A DNA stretch of 11,731 nucleotides from Akkermansiaceae bacterium (lineage in GTDB: Bacteria > Verrucomicrobiota > Verrucomicrobiia > Verrucomicrobiales > Akkermansiaceae): the NCBI GenBank assembly GCA_028293225.1, contig JAQGPE010000717.1, positions 1-11,731 of the forward strand. Reading direction: 5' to 3'. A program made the position numbers and the translations under genes. Numbering within the stretch: the stretch's first letter is position 1; each line of letters starts with the position of its first letter. Below are positions 5,614 through 11,731 of the stretch, in pieces. The notes under the pieces were generated by a model. It did not search any database. It saw nothing but the letters and a program-made list of their open reading frames with translations, and had not been told where the DNA came from.

Positions 5614-8172
5614 TCAGGCCTCGGAAATGGGCCCGATCCTGTCGAGCACCAGCACCGGCCGGCCTTCCGTATCAGAGCGGTCCAGATCGATCGCCAGGGC
5701 CAGCTCCCAGTCGTTGGTGTCGTCGGAGTCCACCAGGGTCTGGGCGCATTTCCAGCGGCGGGTGGTGTCGTCGGAAAAGTGGCTGTGCTTGGTCGACCGC
5801 GCCTCGGGATCGAGCCGGATCCGGTCGTGCTCGTCGTAGTAGGCTTCACAGGCCTCCTCCAGCCGCTGGCGGGTCCACGCTTCGCCGTCCGGGTCGTTGG
5901 GCTCGATCGCCGCGAGCACCTCGGCGTAGTCGCCCATCGACAGCGGCTTCAGCAGGTTGAAGATCGCATTCCGCGTCGCGCGCAGGAACGCGGGCCGGTT
6001 GCGGGTGTAACTCTGCGGGTGCCGTTCCTGGACGGTCTTCTTCTCCTCCGGAACGTATTCCGGGTTCTTCAGCTTCTCCCACTCGTCCAGCAGGCTGGAG
6101 TCGACGTTGCGGAGCATCTCTTCGAAATAGGCTTCCGCCTCGATCAGTTCCTCGGTCTTGGCCGCCGGCGGCACGGTCTGGGACAGCACCTTGTAGGTTT
6201 CGGAAAGGTGGCGCAGCAGCACCGCCTCGCTGCGCTCCAGGCCGTAGGTCTTCACGTAGTCCTCAAAGGATTGCCAGTTTTCGAACATCTCCCGCGAGAT
6301 CGACTTCGGCTTCACCGTGCCCTCCGCCATCCACGGCCGTCCGGCGACGAAGGCGTTGTAGGTGTCGTAGATGAAGTCCTTGCCCGGCTTCGGCCACTCG
6401 ACCTTTTCCAGTTCCTCCATGCGGGCGTCGTACTCCACGCCCTCGCTCTTGAGCCGGTTGATCAACTCGCCCTTCAAAAGATCCACCTGGCGGCGCAGCA
6501 CGGCGTCAGGGTTTTCCAGGATCGACTCGACCAGCGAAATCACGTTCAACGCGTAGTCGGGCGCGTCGCGTTCGAGCTGCGGGATCGCATCGATCAGGTA
6601 AAGCCCCAGCGCCTGGTTCATCGAGAAGTCGTCCTGGAGTTCGACGTTCAGTCGCACCTTGGCCGGGCTGCGCCTTTCGTTGAGCGGGATGATGCTGAGG
6701 ATCTTCCCCTCCACCAGGCCGCGGAACAGCCGGAAGGCGCGCTTCTTCAGCGCCTTCTTTTTCGTCGCCGGCTCATGGCTGTCGCGGATGATTTTCCGCA
6801 GCGCCTCGCAGCCGTCCTCCTTCTGGCGGCTCAGCACGTTCAGCAGCACCGAGTGGTGGACATTGAAGCTGGAGACCAGCTTTTCGGACGGGGAGTCGAT
6901 CAGTTTGCGGAAGCTCTTTTCGTCCCAGTTGACGAAGCCCTTCTCCGGCGGCTTGCGCTTCACGAAGCTCTTCTTGCCGGAACTCGCCGCCTTCTTTTCC
7001 AGGCGCAGGTTCTCGATCGTGTGCTCCGGCGCCTGGGCCACCACGTAGCCGACATTGTCGAAACCGCGGCGTCCGGCCCGCCCGGCGATCTGCTTGAAAT
7101 CCCGGACGGTGAGAGTCTTGGTGCCGCTGCCGTCGTACTTGAAAAGCTGCGTGAACAGCACCGTGCGGATCGGCACGTTGACGCCGACGCCCAGGGTATC
7201 GGTGCCGCAGATGACCTTCAGCAGGCCGCGCTGGGTGAGCTTTTCCACCAGGATGCGGTACTTCGGCAGCAGCCCGGCGTGGTGGATGCCGATGCCATGG
7301 CGCAGCAGCTTCGAGACTTCCTTGCCATACGGGCTGCGGAAATTCGCGTCCTGCAGCGCTTCCGAAATCCGCTGTTTCTCCTCCTTCGAGCAGAAGTTCG
7401 AACTCAGCAGGTTCTGCGCGGTCTCGGCGCAGGCGCGCTGGGTGAAGTGGACCAGGTAGATCGGCGAGCGCCCGGCCTCGACCAGTTCGTTGACCTTTTC
7501 CTCCAGCGAGGTGTCGCTGTAGATGAACTCCAGCGGCACCGGCCGCTCCTCGGACTTCACCAGCGAGGTCGGCGCGCCGGTCAGGTTCGTCAGGCATTCC
7601 TCAAAGAAAGCGGTCTCGCCCAGGGTGGCGGACATCAGCAGGAAGCGGGCTTTCGAGAGCGTCAGCAGCGGGATCTGCCAAGCCGCGCCGCGGGAGGCGT
7701 CCGAGTAGTAGTGGAACTCGTCCATGATGACGTCGTCCACTGGCGCGTCGGCGCCCTCGCGCAGCGCCAGGTTGGCCAGGATTTCAGCGGTGCAGCAGAT
7801 CACCGGAGCGCCCGGGTTCACCGTCGCATCCCCAGTGATCATGCCGACCTGCTCCGGGCCGAAGACGTGGCACAGCGACAGGAACTTCTCGTTCGCCAGC
7901 GCCTTGATCGGGACCGTGTAGTAGGAGCGGCGTTTCTGGCAGATCGCCTTGAAGTGCATCGCCAGCGCCACCAGGGATTTCCCCGAGCCGGTCGGGGTGT
8001 TCAGGATCACATTGCGGCCGTCGAAAAGATCGAGAATCGCCTGCTCCTGGTGGCCGTAGGGCTCGACGCCGGTCTCGATCAGGTAGTCGAGAAAGACGCT
8101 GAGGATCTCATCCGTCGAGGAAGGATCGGAGAGTTTCGCGGGGTCAAGCAGGGGCATCGGGGCCCGCACCAT
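5614..8172 (-). CDS. Ski2/Mtr4-like superfamily II RNA helicase, DUF3516 type
   Basis: ATP-dependent RNA helicase of the DEAD/DEAH superfamily 2, 852 aa, cytoplasmic, expected to unwind or remodel RNA in decay or processing. The helicase core shows motif I T-P-T-G-S-G-K-S (59-66), motif Ia P-I-K-A-L, motif II D-E-F-H (151-154), motif III S-A-T (181-183), G-I-G-I-H-H-A-G (293-300) typical of Ski2-like enzymes, [11 protein letters not shown] (322-332) and motif [12 protein letters not shown] (361-370). The C-terminal half matches the DUF3516 architecture, with landmarks [22 protein letters not shown] and [10 protein letters not shown]. As I recall it, that family is best known from Actinobacteria. 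A second ATG at 8157 is possible; neither start has a clear ribosome site. It is the last gene of a probable minus-strand operon, 55 bases after a small membrane-protein gene. The RNA target is unknown. Confidence 0.9.
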   Translation of the reverse strand: MVRAPMPLLDPAKLSDPSSTDEILSVFLDYLIETGVEPYGHQEQAILDLFDGRNVILNTPTGSGKSLVALAMHFKAICQKRRSYYTVPIKALANEKFLSLCHVFGPEQVGMITGDATVNPGAPVICCTAEILANLALREGADAPVDDVIMDEFHYYSDASRGAAWQIPLLTLSKARFLLMSATLGETAFFEECLTNLTGAPTSLVKSEERPVPLEFIYSDTSLEEKVNELVEAGRSPIYLVHFTQRACAETAQNLLSSNFCSKEEKQRISEALQDANFRSPYGKEVSKLLRHGIGIHHAGLLPKYRILVEKLTQRGLLKVICGTDTLGVGVNVPIRTVLFTQLFKYDGSGTKTLTVRDFKQIAGRAGRRGFDNVGYVVAQAPEHTIENLRLEKKAASSGKKSFVKRKPPEKGFVNWDEKSFRKLIDSPSEKLVSSFNVHHSVLLNVLSRQKEDGCEALRKIIRDSHEPATKKKALKKRAFRLFRGLVEGKILSIIPLNERRSPAKVRLNVELQDDFSMNQALGLYLIDAIPQLERDAPDYALNVISLVESILENPDAVLRRQVDLLKGELINRLKSEGVEYDARMEELEKVEWPKPGKDFIYDTYNAFVAGRPWMAEGTVKPKSISREMFENWQSFEDYVKTYGLERSEAVLLRHLSETYKVLSQTVPPAAKTEELIEAEAYFEEMLRNVDSSLLDEWEKLKNPEYVPEEKKTVQERHPQSYTRNRPAFLRATRNAIFNLLKPLSMGDYAEVLAAIEPNDPDGEAWTRQRLEEACEAYYDEHDRIRLDPEARSTKHSHFSDDTTRRWKCAQTLVDSDDTNDWELALAIDLDRSDTEGRPVLVLDRIGPISEA

Positions 8173-8227
8173 GGGGGAGCGGGCGGGAAATGCAAAGCCG
8201 CCAAAGCGAGTTCAAACCGGACCAGGG

Positions 8228-8452
8228 CTAGAAGATTGCTTCGAGGAGACAGAAGAGGATTTCAACGATGGCCCAGCCGCTTGAACTCTTGTCCTGATCG
8301 ACCGGCATCGGGGAGTCCCAGGGAGTCTTCGCCATGATCGGACCGTGAACTCCGGGCCATTTGACACGCGAGGGCTGCGGCGAAGCCACCGGGAACCTGC
8401 GATCGCCCGGGCGGCGAGACATGTGAAGAGAAGGGGTGGTTCCGGGATTCAT
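8228..8452 (-). CDS. Small hydrophobic-tailed protein, S-G-W-x3-E-I-L type (third of cluster)
   Basis: Hypothetical protein of up to 74 aa. The last 17 residues form a short hydrophobic tail beginning S-G-W-A-I-V-E-I-L (58-66) and ending L-L-E-A-I-F, matching the S-G-W-V-V-L-E-I-L of the preceding small gene, so the two look like diverged paralogues. The longest frame starts at an ATG 18 bases after the upstream stop, which suits operon spacing. Its first 39 residues, however, look non-descript, and an internal ATG at 8335 (35 aa, beginning M-A-K-T-P-W) may be the true start. No good ribosome site decides between them. Probably membrane-associated. I do not recognise a named family. The gene ends 55 bases before the helicase start. 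Confidence 0.5.
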   Translation of the reverse strand: MNPGTTPSLHMSRRPGDRRFPVASPQPSRVKWPGVHGPIMAKTPWDSPMPVDQDKSSSGWAIVEILFCLLEAIF

Positions 8453-8470
8453 GACAGCGGCCCACTGGAG

Positions 8471-8650
8471 TTAATGGTGAAAGAACGCCCCTAAGATGGC
8501 GAACAGGACCTCAATTCCGTCCCAGATCCAGCCCAGGATTTCCAGGACCACCCAGCCCGATGCCGGCTCCGATCCTTCCTGAGGCGGGGGCAGGATCTTC
8601 GGGTCCAGCTTGATCGAACTGAGTTGCCGCAGCTTTTCCTCGGTATTCAT
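8471..8650 (-). CDS. Small membrane protein, S-G-W-x3-E-I-L type (second of cluster)
   Basis: Hypothetical 59-aa protein. A charged and proline-rich N-terminal half (E-E-K-L-R-Q-L, then I-L-P-P-P) is followed by S-G-W-V-V-L-E-I-L (31-39) and a continuous hydrophobic, tryptophan-rich helix to the end, F-F-H-H, suggesting a C-terminal membrane anchor. The start is the ATG at 8650. It overlaps the TGA of the upstream small gene as ATGA, a typical translational-coupling arrangement and the best evidence that both short frames are real. An open frame continues upstream to 8851 but only as an antisense-like arginine- and serine-rich shadow of the neighbouring gene. It shares its signature with the next gene downstream. 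I do not recognise a named family, and function is unknown. Confidence 0.6.
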   Translation of the reverse strand: MNTEEKLRQLSSIKLDPKILPPPQEGSEPASGWVVLEILGWIWDGIEVLFAILGAFFHH

Positions 8651-8877
8651 AACAGCGAGTGGAAAACGGCTCTCAGAATCGCCAGGACTCCGTCGAAAAG
8701 GAGTTCCTCGAACAATACCCGCACGACCCCGCGAACCAGATCGCAGGTCTTTTCCAGTATCGTGCCGGTCAGAGTGAGGAGGAGAGCCACCCCTGAAGAA
8801 AACCCGAAAAAAAGGGCGGCGGCAATTGGAATGCCCCCGCCCCGAATCCACCGGCCGGACCCGCCCTCGGTCGTCAC
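8647..8877 (-). CDS. Small membrane protein (first of cluster)
   Basis: Hypothetical 76-aa protein starting at a GTG (8877), 29 bases after the stop of the cytochrome b562-like gene. A short glycine-rich head is followed by a long hydrophobic segment (about 14-41, with F-F-G-F-S-S-G-V-A-L-L-L) and an amphipathic C-terminal helix rich in Leu, Val and Phe ending A-V-F-H-S-L-L. That end resembles the tail of the next gene in the pattern D-G-(V/I) ... A-(V/F)-F-H. One membrane span plus a membrane-lying helix is the simplest reading. Its TGA overlaps the next ATG by four bases. No ATG start is available in this frame and no clear ribosome site is seen, so translation may depend on the upstream gene. 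No family recognised. Confidence 0.55.
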   Translation of the reverse strand: MTTEGGSGRWIRGGGIPIAAALFFGFSSGVALLLTLTGTILEKTCDLVRGVVRVLFEELLFDGVLAILRAVFHSLL

Positions 8878-8906
8878 TCAGGCGGCCCGGTCGCTGCCGA
8901 TCGCGA

Positions 8907-9326
8907 TCAATGATCCTCTTCTTTGATGAACTTGCCGTGGCCTTCCTTCTTCTCGCCCTTGATGCTGTCGGCGAGGACGGCGACCTTGGCCAGGTCCTTG
9001 GCGATGAAGGCGGATTCCACTTCGCAAAGGGTCACGTAGAGCTTGCCCATCATGGTCTTGTACTCGGCCATGGCCTTTTCCTTGGCGGCCGGATCCTTTT
9101 CATCCTCAAGCAGCGCCGGGGCAAAGGCGAGAGCCTTCAGGACCCGCTCCTGGGCTTCGCGGGCGGACGCCGCACCCTTCACCGGATCGGTTTCCTTGCG
9201 GAAGCTCTTGTAGGTGTCATTCAGGGCCTCCATCTCCTTGCCGAGAGGGGTGTGATCCTTTTCGGCATGGGCGGGCAGGACGCTGGCGGCGGCCAGCAGG
9301 ACGATCGGAAAAAGCAATTTCTTCAT
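8907..9326 (-). CDS. Cytochrome b562-like periplasmic protein
   Basis: Exported 139-aa protein. The ATG at 9326 gives a clean signal peptide M-K-K-L-L-F-P-I-V-L-L with a cleavage site after A-H-A (residue 21). The mature part is a charged, all-helical domain of about 118 residues. Its N-terminus L-G-K-E-M-E-A-L-N-D aligns with the first helix of cytochrome b562, placing M32 at the heme-ligating Met, and H130 in E-G-H-G-K-F falls at the C-terminal heme-ligating His. The separation of 98 residues is close to the 95 of E. coli cytochrome b562. Heme binding is therefore plausible but not proven. A TTG at 9365 and an ATG at 9338 are alternative starts; they only add residues before the signal peptide. 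It is the first gene of a minus-strand series of small membrane proteins and a helicase. Confidence 0.75.
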   Translation of the reverse strand: MKKLLFPIVLLAAASVLPAHAEKDHTPLGKEMEALNDTYKSFRKETDPVKGAASAREAQERVLKALAFAPALLEDEKDPAAKEKAMAEYKTMMGKLYVTLCEVESAFIAKDLAKVAVLADSIKGEKKEGHGKFIKEEDH

Positions 9327-9335
9327 GCGTGCGGG

Positions 9336-9365
9336 CATACAGCTTGTCGCGTGCCGTCCTGTCAA
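9336..9365 (-). promoter_or_regulatory. Possible sigma-70-type promoter for the cytochrome b562-like operon
   Basis: On the minus strand TTGACA (9365-9360) matches the -35 consensus exactly. It is followed after 18 bases by TGTATG (9341-9336), a weak -10 match. Transcription would then begin only a few bases before the ATG at 9326, implying a very short or absent leader, consistent with the missing ribosome site. A small CCGCG/CGCGG hairpin (9385-9400) lies further upstream, between this operon and mutS. Confidence 0.3.
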
Positions 9366-9454
9366 ATCTCCAGCGACGTTTTGGCCGCGGGAAAACGCGG
9401 GCTCACTTTCTCATTCACCCCGGCAGTCCGGCCAGTGCAGGATCGGCTCCGACG

Positions 9455-11731
9455 ATGTCAGTTCCGACTCTCACCCCGATGATGGCGCAGTACCAGGCGA
9501 TGCGCCGGTCCCTGCCCGATGATGTCCTGCTGCTCTACCGTCTGGGGGATTTCTACGAGATGTTCTTCGACGACGCCAAGGTCGCCGCCCCGATCCTGAA
9601 TGTCGCGCTGACGAAACGGAACCTCATTCCCATGTGCGGCGTGCCCTATCACGCGGCCGACAACTACATCGCCCGGCTGGTGAAGGCGGGCAAGCGCGTG
9701 GCCATCGCCGAGCAGACCACCGAGCCGCAGCCGGGGAAAATCGTCGAGCGCCAGATCGCCCGGATCATTTCCGCCGGCTCGATCATCGAAAGCCACCTGC
9801 TGGACGCGGAGCGGGCCAACTACCTCGCCGCCATCTTCCAGACCGGCAAGCGCTTCGGCATGGCCTGCATCGACCACAGCACCGGCGAGTTCACCGTCGC
9901 GGAGTTCGCCGACCGCGCCCAGATGGAGGACGAACTGGGCCGCCTGACCCCCTCCGAGCTGCTGATTTCCGACGAGCAGATCGCCCTCTTCGGCGCGCTG
10001 AACGCCTCGCAGCCGTACGACGGCTATGCCTTCCTCTACGACCCCGCGCGGCAAATGCTGTGCGACCATTTCGAGGTCCACTCGCTCGACGGCTTTGGCT
10101 GCGGCGACCTCCACGGTGCGGTGGCCGCGGCCGGCGCGATCCTGCATTATCTGGTCCATCAGCTCCGCCGCCCCTGCGAGCACATCCGCGCCCTGCGCGT
10201 CCGCGAAAGCGAGAGCCACGTGCTCATCGACTCCGCTTCGCAGCGCAACCTCGACCTGGTCGAGTCGCGCGCCGGCCGCAAGCACACCCTGCTCGGCGCG
10301 CTCGACCGGACCCGCACCCCCATGGGCGCGCGCCTGCTGCGCGACTGGATCCTGCACCCGCTGCGCGACCGCGCGGTGCTCGGGCGGCGCCACGACTTCA
10401 TCGCCGCGCTGCTGGAGCAGCCTTTCATTCACTCGAAATGCCGCGAGTCGCTTCAGGGCATCCGCGACATCGAGCGCACCGTCGGCCGGCTTTCCCAGGG
10501 CGCCGGAAATGCCCGCGACCTCCAGGCGCTGTGCATTTCGCTGGCCCACATCCCGACCCTCCAGGAGGACCTGGCGTGCCTGCCGCAACAGCCGGGCGAA
10601 GCAACAACGGCGGTCGGTTCCGGCCTGACGACCTTCCCCGAATTGGTCGCGACCCTGGAGGCCTCGCTGGCCGAGGAACCGCCTGCGAATCTGAAGGACG
10701 GCGGCATGATCCGCGACGGCCACTCGCCGGAGCTCGATGAACTGCGCCTGCTCTCCCGCGATGGCAAATCCTGGATCGCCAAGCTCCAGGAGGACGAGCG
10801 CGTCCGCACCGGCATCGACACCCTGAAGGTGAAGTACAACAACGTCTTCGGCTACTTCATCGAGATCACCACCTCGAAGCTCGCCAAGGTTCCGGACGAC
10901 TACACGCGCAAGCAGACCATGTCGAATGCCGAGCGCTACATCACCCCGGCGCTCAAGGAGATGGAGAACAAGGTGCTGGGTGCCGAGGAGCGCGCCAAAC
11001 AGCTGGAGTACGAGCTCTTCCTGCAGCTCCGCCTGGAGGTCTGCTCCTACCTGGGCGACCTGCAGAAAGCCGCCGCCGCCATCGCCGAAATCGACGTGCT
11101 CTGCGGCCTCGCCGAGACCGCCCGCCAGCATTCGCACGTCCGCCCGGTGCTGGAGGACTCGCGCTATCTGGAGATCGTCAACGGCCGCCACCCGGTGCTC
11201 GATCAGACCCTGGTCGAGGAAAAATTCGTCCCGAACGACAGCCTTTTCATCCCGGAGGAGTCGCGGGTGCAGATCCTGACTGGTCCGAACATGGCCGGTA
11301 AATCGACCTACATCCGCCAGGTCGCGCTGATCACCCTGATGGCCCAGACCGGCGCCTTCGTCCCGGCGGAAAGCGCCCGCATCGGCATGGTCGACCGCAT
11401 CTTCTGCCGCGTCGGCGCTTCCGATGACCTCTCCCGCGGCCAGTCGACCTTCATGGTGGAGATGAACGTGACCGCCCTGATCCTGAACCACGCCACCGAC
11501 AAGTCGCTGGTCATTCTCGACGTGATCGGCCGCGGCACCGCCACCTTCGACGGCCTTTCCATCGCCTGGGCCGTCGCCGAACACCTCCACGACGAAACCG
11601 GCTGCCGCACCATTCTCGCCACCCACTACCACGATCTGACCGACCTGGCCAACACCCGCCCCGCGGTGGCCAACTTCAACGTCGCAGTCCGCGTGTTGAA
11701 TGAGGAGATCATCTTCCTGCGCAAGATCCTG
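9455..11731 (+). CDS. mutS: DNA mismatch repair protein MutS, 3' partial, altered Walker B
   Basis: Mismatch-recognition ATPase that recruits MutL. The frame is open from the ATG at 9455 to the window edge, 759 codons of a usual 850-870. The mismatch-binding F-Y-E motif is intact (F33, E35 in G-D-F-Y-E-M-F), as are I-P-M-C-G-V-P-Y-H-A-A, the clamp/core landmark F-G-Y-F-I-E-I and R-K-Q-T-M-S-N-A-E-R-Y-I-T-P. The ATPase domain has Walker A G-P-N-M-A-G-K-S-T (610-618), S-T-F-M-V-E-M (664-670) and T-H-Y-H. Two positions that are Glu in nearly all MutS proteins are Val here, both GTG where GAG is expected. They are residue 672, in M-N-V-T-A instead of M-N-E-T-A, and residue 690, in L-D-V-I-G-R-G-T instead of L-D-E-I-G-R-G-T. 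The second is the Walker B catalytic glutamate. The rest looks fully conserved. The gene stands alone, divergent from the cytochrome b562-like operon, with a weak ribosome site. Confidence 0.95.
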   Translation, partial: MSVPTLTPMMAQYQAMRRSLPDDVLLLYRLGDFYEMFFDDAKVAAPILNVALTKRNLIPMCGVPYHAADNYIARLVKAGKRVAIAEQTTEPQPGKIVERQIARIISAGSIIESHLLDAERANYLAAIFQTGKRFGMACIDHSTGEFTVAEFADRAQMEDELGRLTPSELLISDEQIALFGALNASQPYDGYAFLYDPARQMLCDHFEVHSLDGFGCGDLHGAVAAAGAILHYLVHQLRRPCEHIRALRVRESESHVLIDSASQRNLDLVESRAGRKHTLLGALDRTRTPMGARLLRDWILHPLRDRAVLGRRHDFIAALLEQPFIHSKCRESLQGIRDIERTVGRLSQGAGNARDLQALCISLAHIPTLQEDLACLPQQPGEATTAVGSGLTTFPELVATLEASLAEEPPANLKDGGMIRDGHSPELDELRLLSRDGKSWIAKLQEDERVRTGIDTLKVKYNNVFGYFIEITTSKLAKVPDDYTRKQTMSNAERYITPALKEMENKVLGAEERAKQLEYELFLQLRLEVCSYLGDLQKAAAAIAEIDVLCGLAETARQHSHVRPVLEDSRYLEIVNGRHPVLDQTLVEEKFVPNDSLFIPEESRVQILTGPNMAGKSTYIRQVALITLMAQTGAFVPAESARIGMVDRIFCRVGASDDLSRGQSTFMVEMNVTALILNHATDKSLVILDVIGRGTATFDGLSIAWAVAEHLHDETGCRTILATHYHDLTDLANTRPAVANFNVAVRVLNEEIIFLRKIL

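Noticed and set aside
5779..8337. 852-codon open frame on the plus strand opposite the helicase
   Set aside because: Mirror of a GC-biased coding frame; the protein is rich in R, Q, H, V and G with no domain, while the minus strand has a full set of helicase motifs.
8651..8851. Upstream extension of the 59-aa small protein to an ATG at 8851
   Set aside because: It overlaps the 76-aa gene out of frame and reads as an arginine- and serine-rich shadow; the ATGA junction at 8650-8647 is a better start.
8899..8908. Palindrome GATCGCGATC at the end of the cytochrome b562-like gene
   Set aside because: Short, overlaps coding sequence, and expected by chance in GC-rich DNA; no repeat of it seen in the gaps.
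9339..9365. TTG start at 9365 for the cytochrome b562-like protein
   Set aside because: It places polar residues before the signal peptide and coincides with the TTGACA promoter-like element; the ATG at 9326 gives a clean signal peptide.
9458..11632. 724-codon minus-strand frame, and 368- and 200-codon plus-strand frames, across the mutS region
   Set aside because: All are shadows of mutS, whose own frame from 9455 is open to the edge and carries every MutS motif.
1..11731. Defence system, prophage, transposon or CRISPR content
   Set aside because: No nuclease, transposase, integrase, Cas or restriction-modification motifs, and no direct-repeat array were seen; the helicase matches a cellular RNA helicase family.

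Overview
The window is GC-rich and densely packed, with reading in both directions and almost no spare DNA. It most likely comes from a member of the Verrucomicrobiota, Luteolibacter/Haloferula-like. This is inferred from a PEP-CTERM exosortase substrate with a discoidin-like internal duplication, a DUF5069 protein, a short stand-alone T2SF (GspF-type) membrane protein and a MutS of ordinary bacterial type. No rRNA, tRNA, CRISPR array, insertion sequence or phage gene was seen.

Layout. At the left edge (+) is the 3' part of an AlkA-like HhH-GPD DNA glycosylase. It converges on a GspF/PilC-like membrane protein (-), and the two stop codons share one TTAA. A 341-base divergent gap follows, then a soluble GAF-domain sensor histidine kinase (+). 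Next come a divergent pair, a DUF5069 protein (-) and a GNAT acetyltransferase (+). A strong intrinsic terminator separates the GNAT gene from a PEP-CTERM protein (-), and a 16-bp inverted repeat lies upstream of that gene.

From about 9326 down to 5614 is a probable minus-strand operon. In transcription order it holds a cytochrome b562-like secreted protein, three very small hydrophobic proteins (76, 59 and up to 74 aa) and an 852-aa Ski2/Mtr4-like RNA helicase of the DUF3516 type. The first two small genes overlap as ATGA, and the last two share the signature S-G-W-x3-E-I-L. Divergent from this operon, mutS (+) runs off the right edge; 759 codons are present.

Functional themes are DNA repair at both ends (alkylated-base excision, mismatch recognition), RNA metabolism, surface or secretion functions (PEP-CTERM, T2SF) and one orphan sensor kinase. 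The two most unusual points are the small-protein cluster and the MutS ATPase site. In MutS two near-universal glutamates, including the catalytic Walker B Glu, are read as Val (GAG to GTG). That would predict an ATPase-defective mismatch repair protein if it is not a sequence error. Long open frames antisense to the helicase, mutS, gspF and kinase genes are GC-driven shadows.
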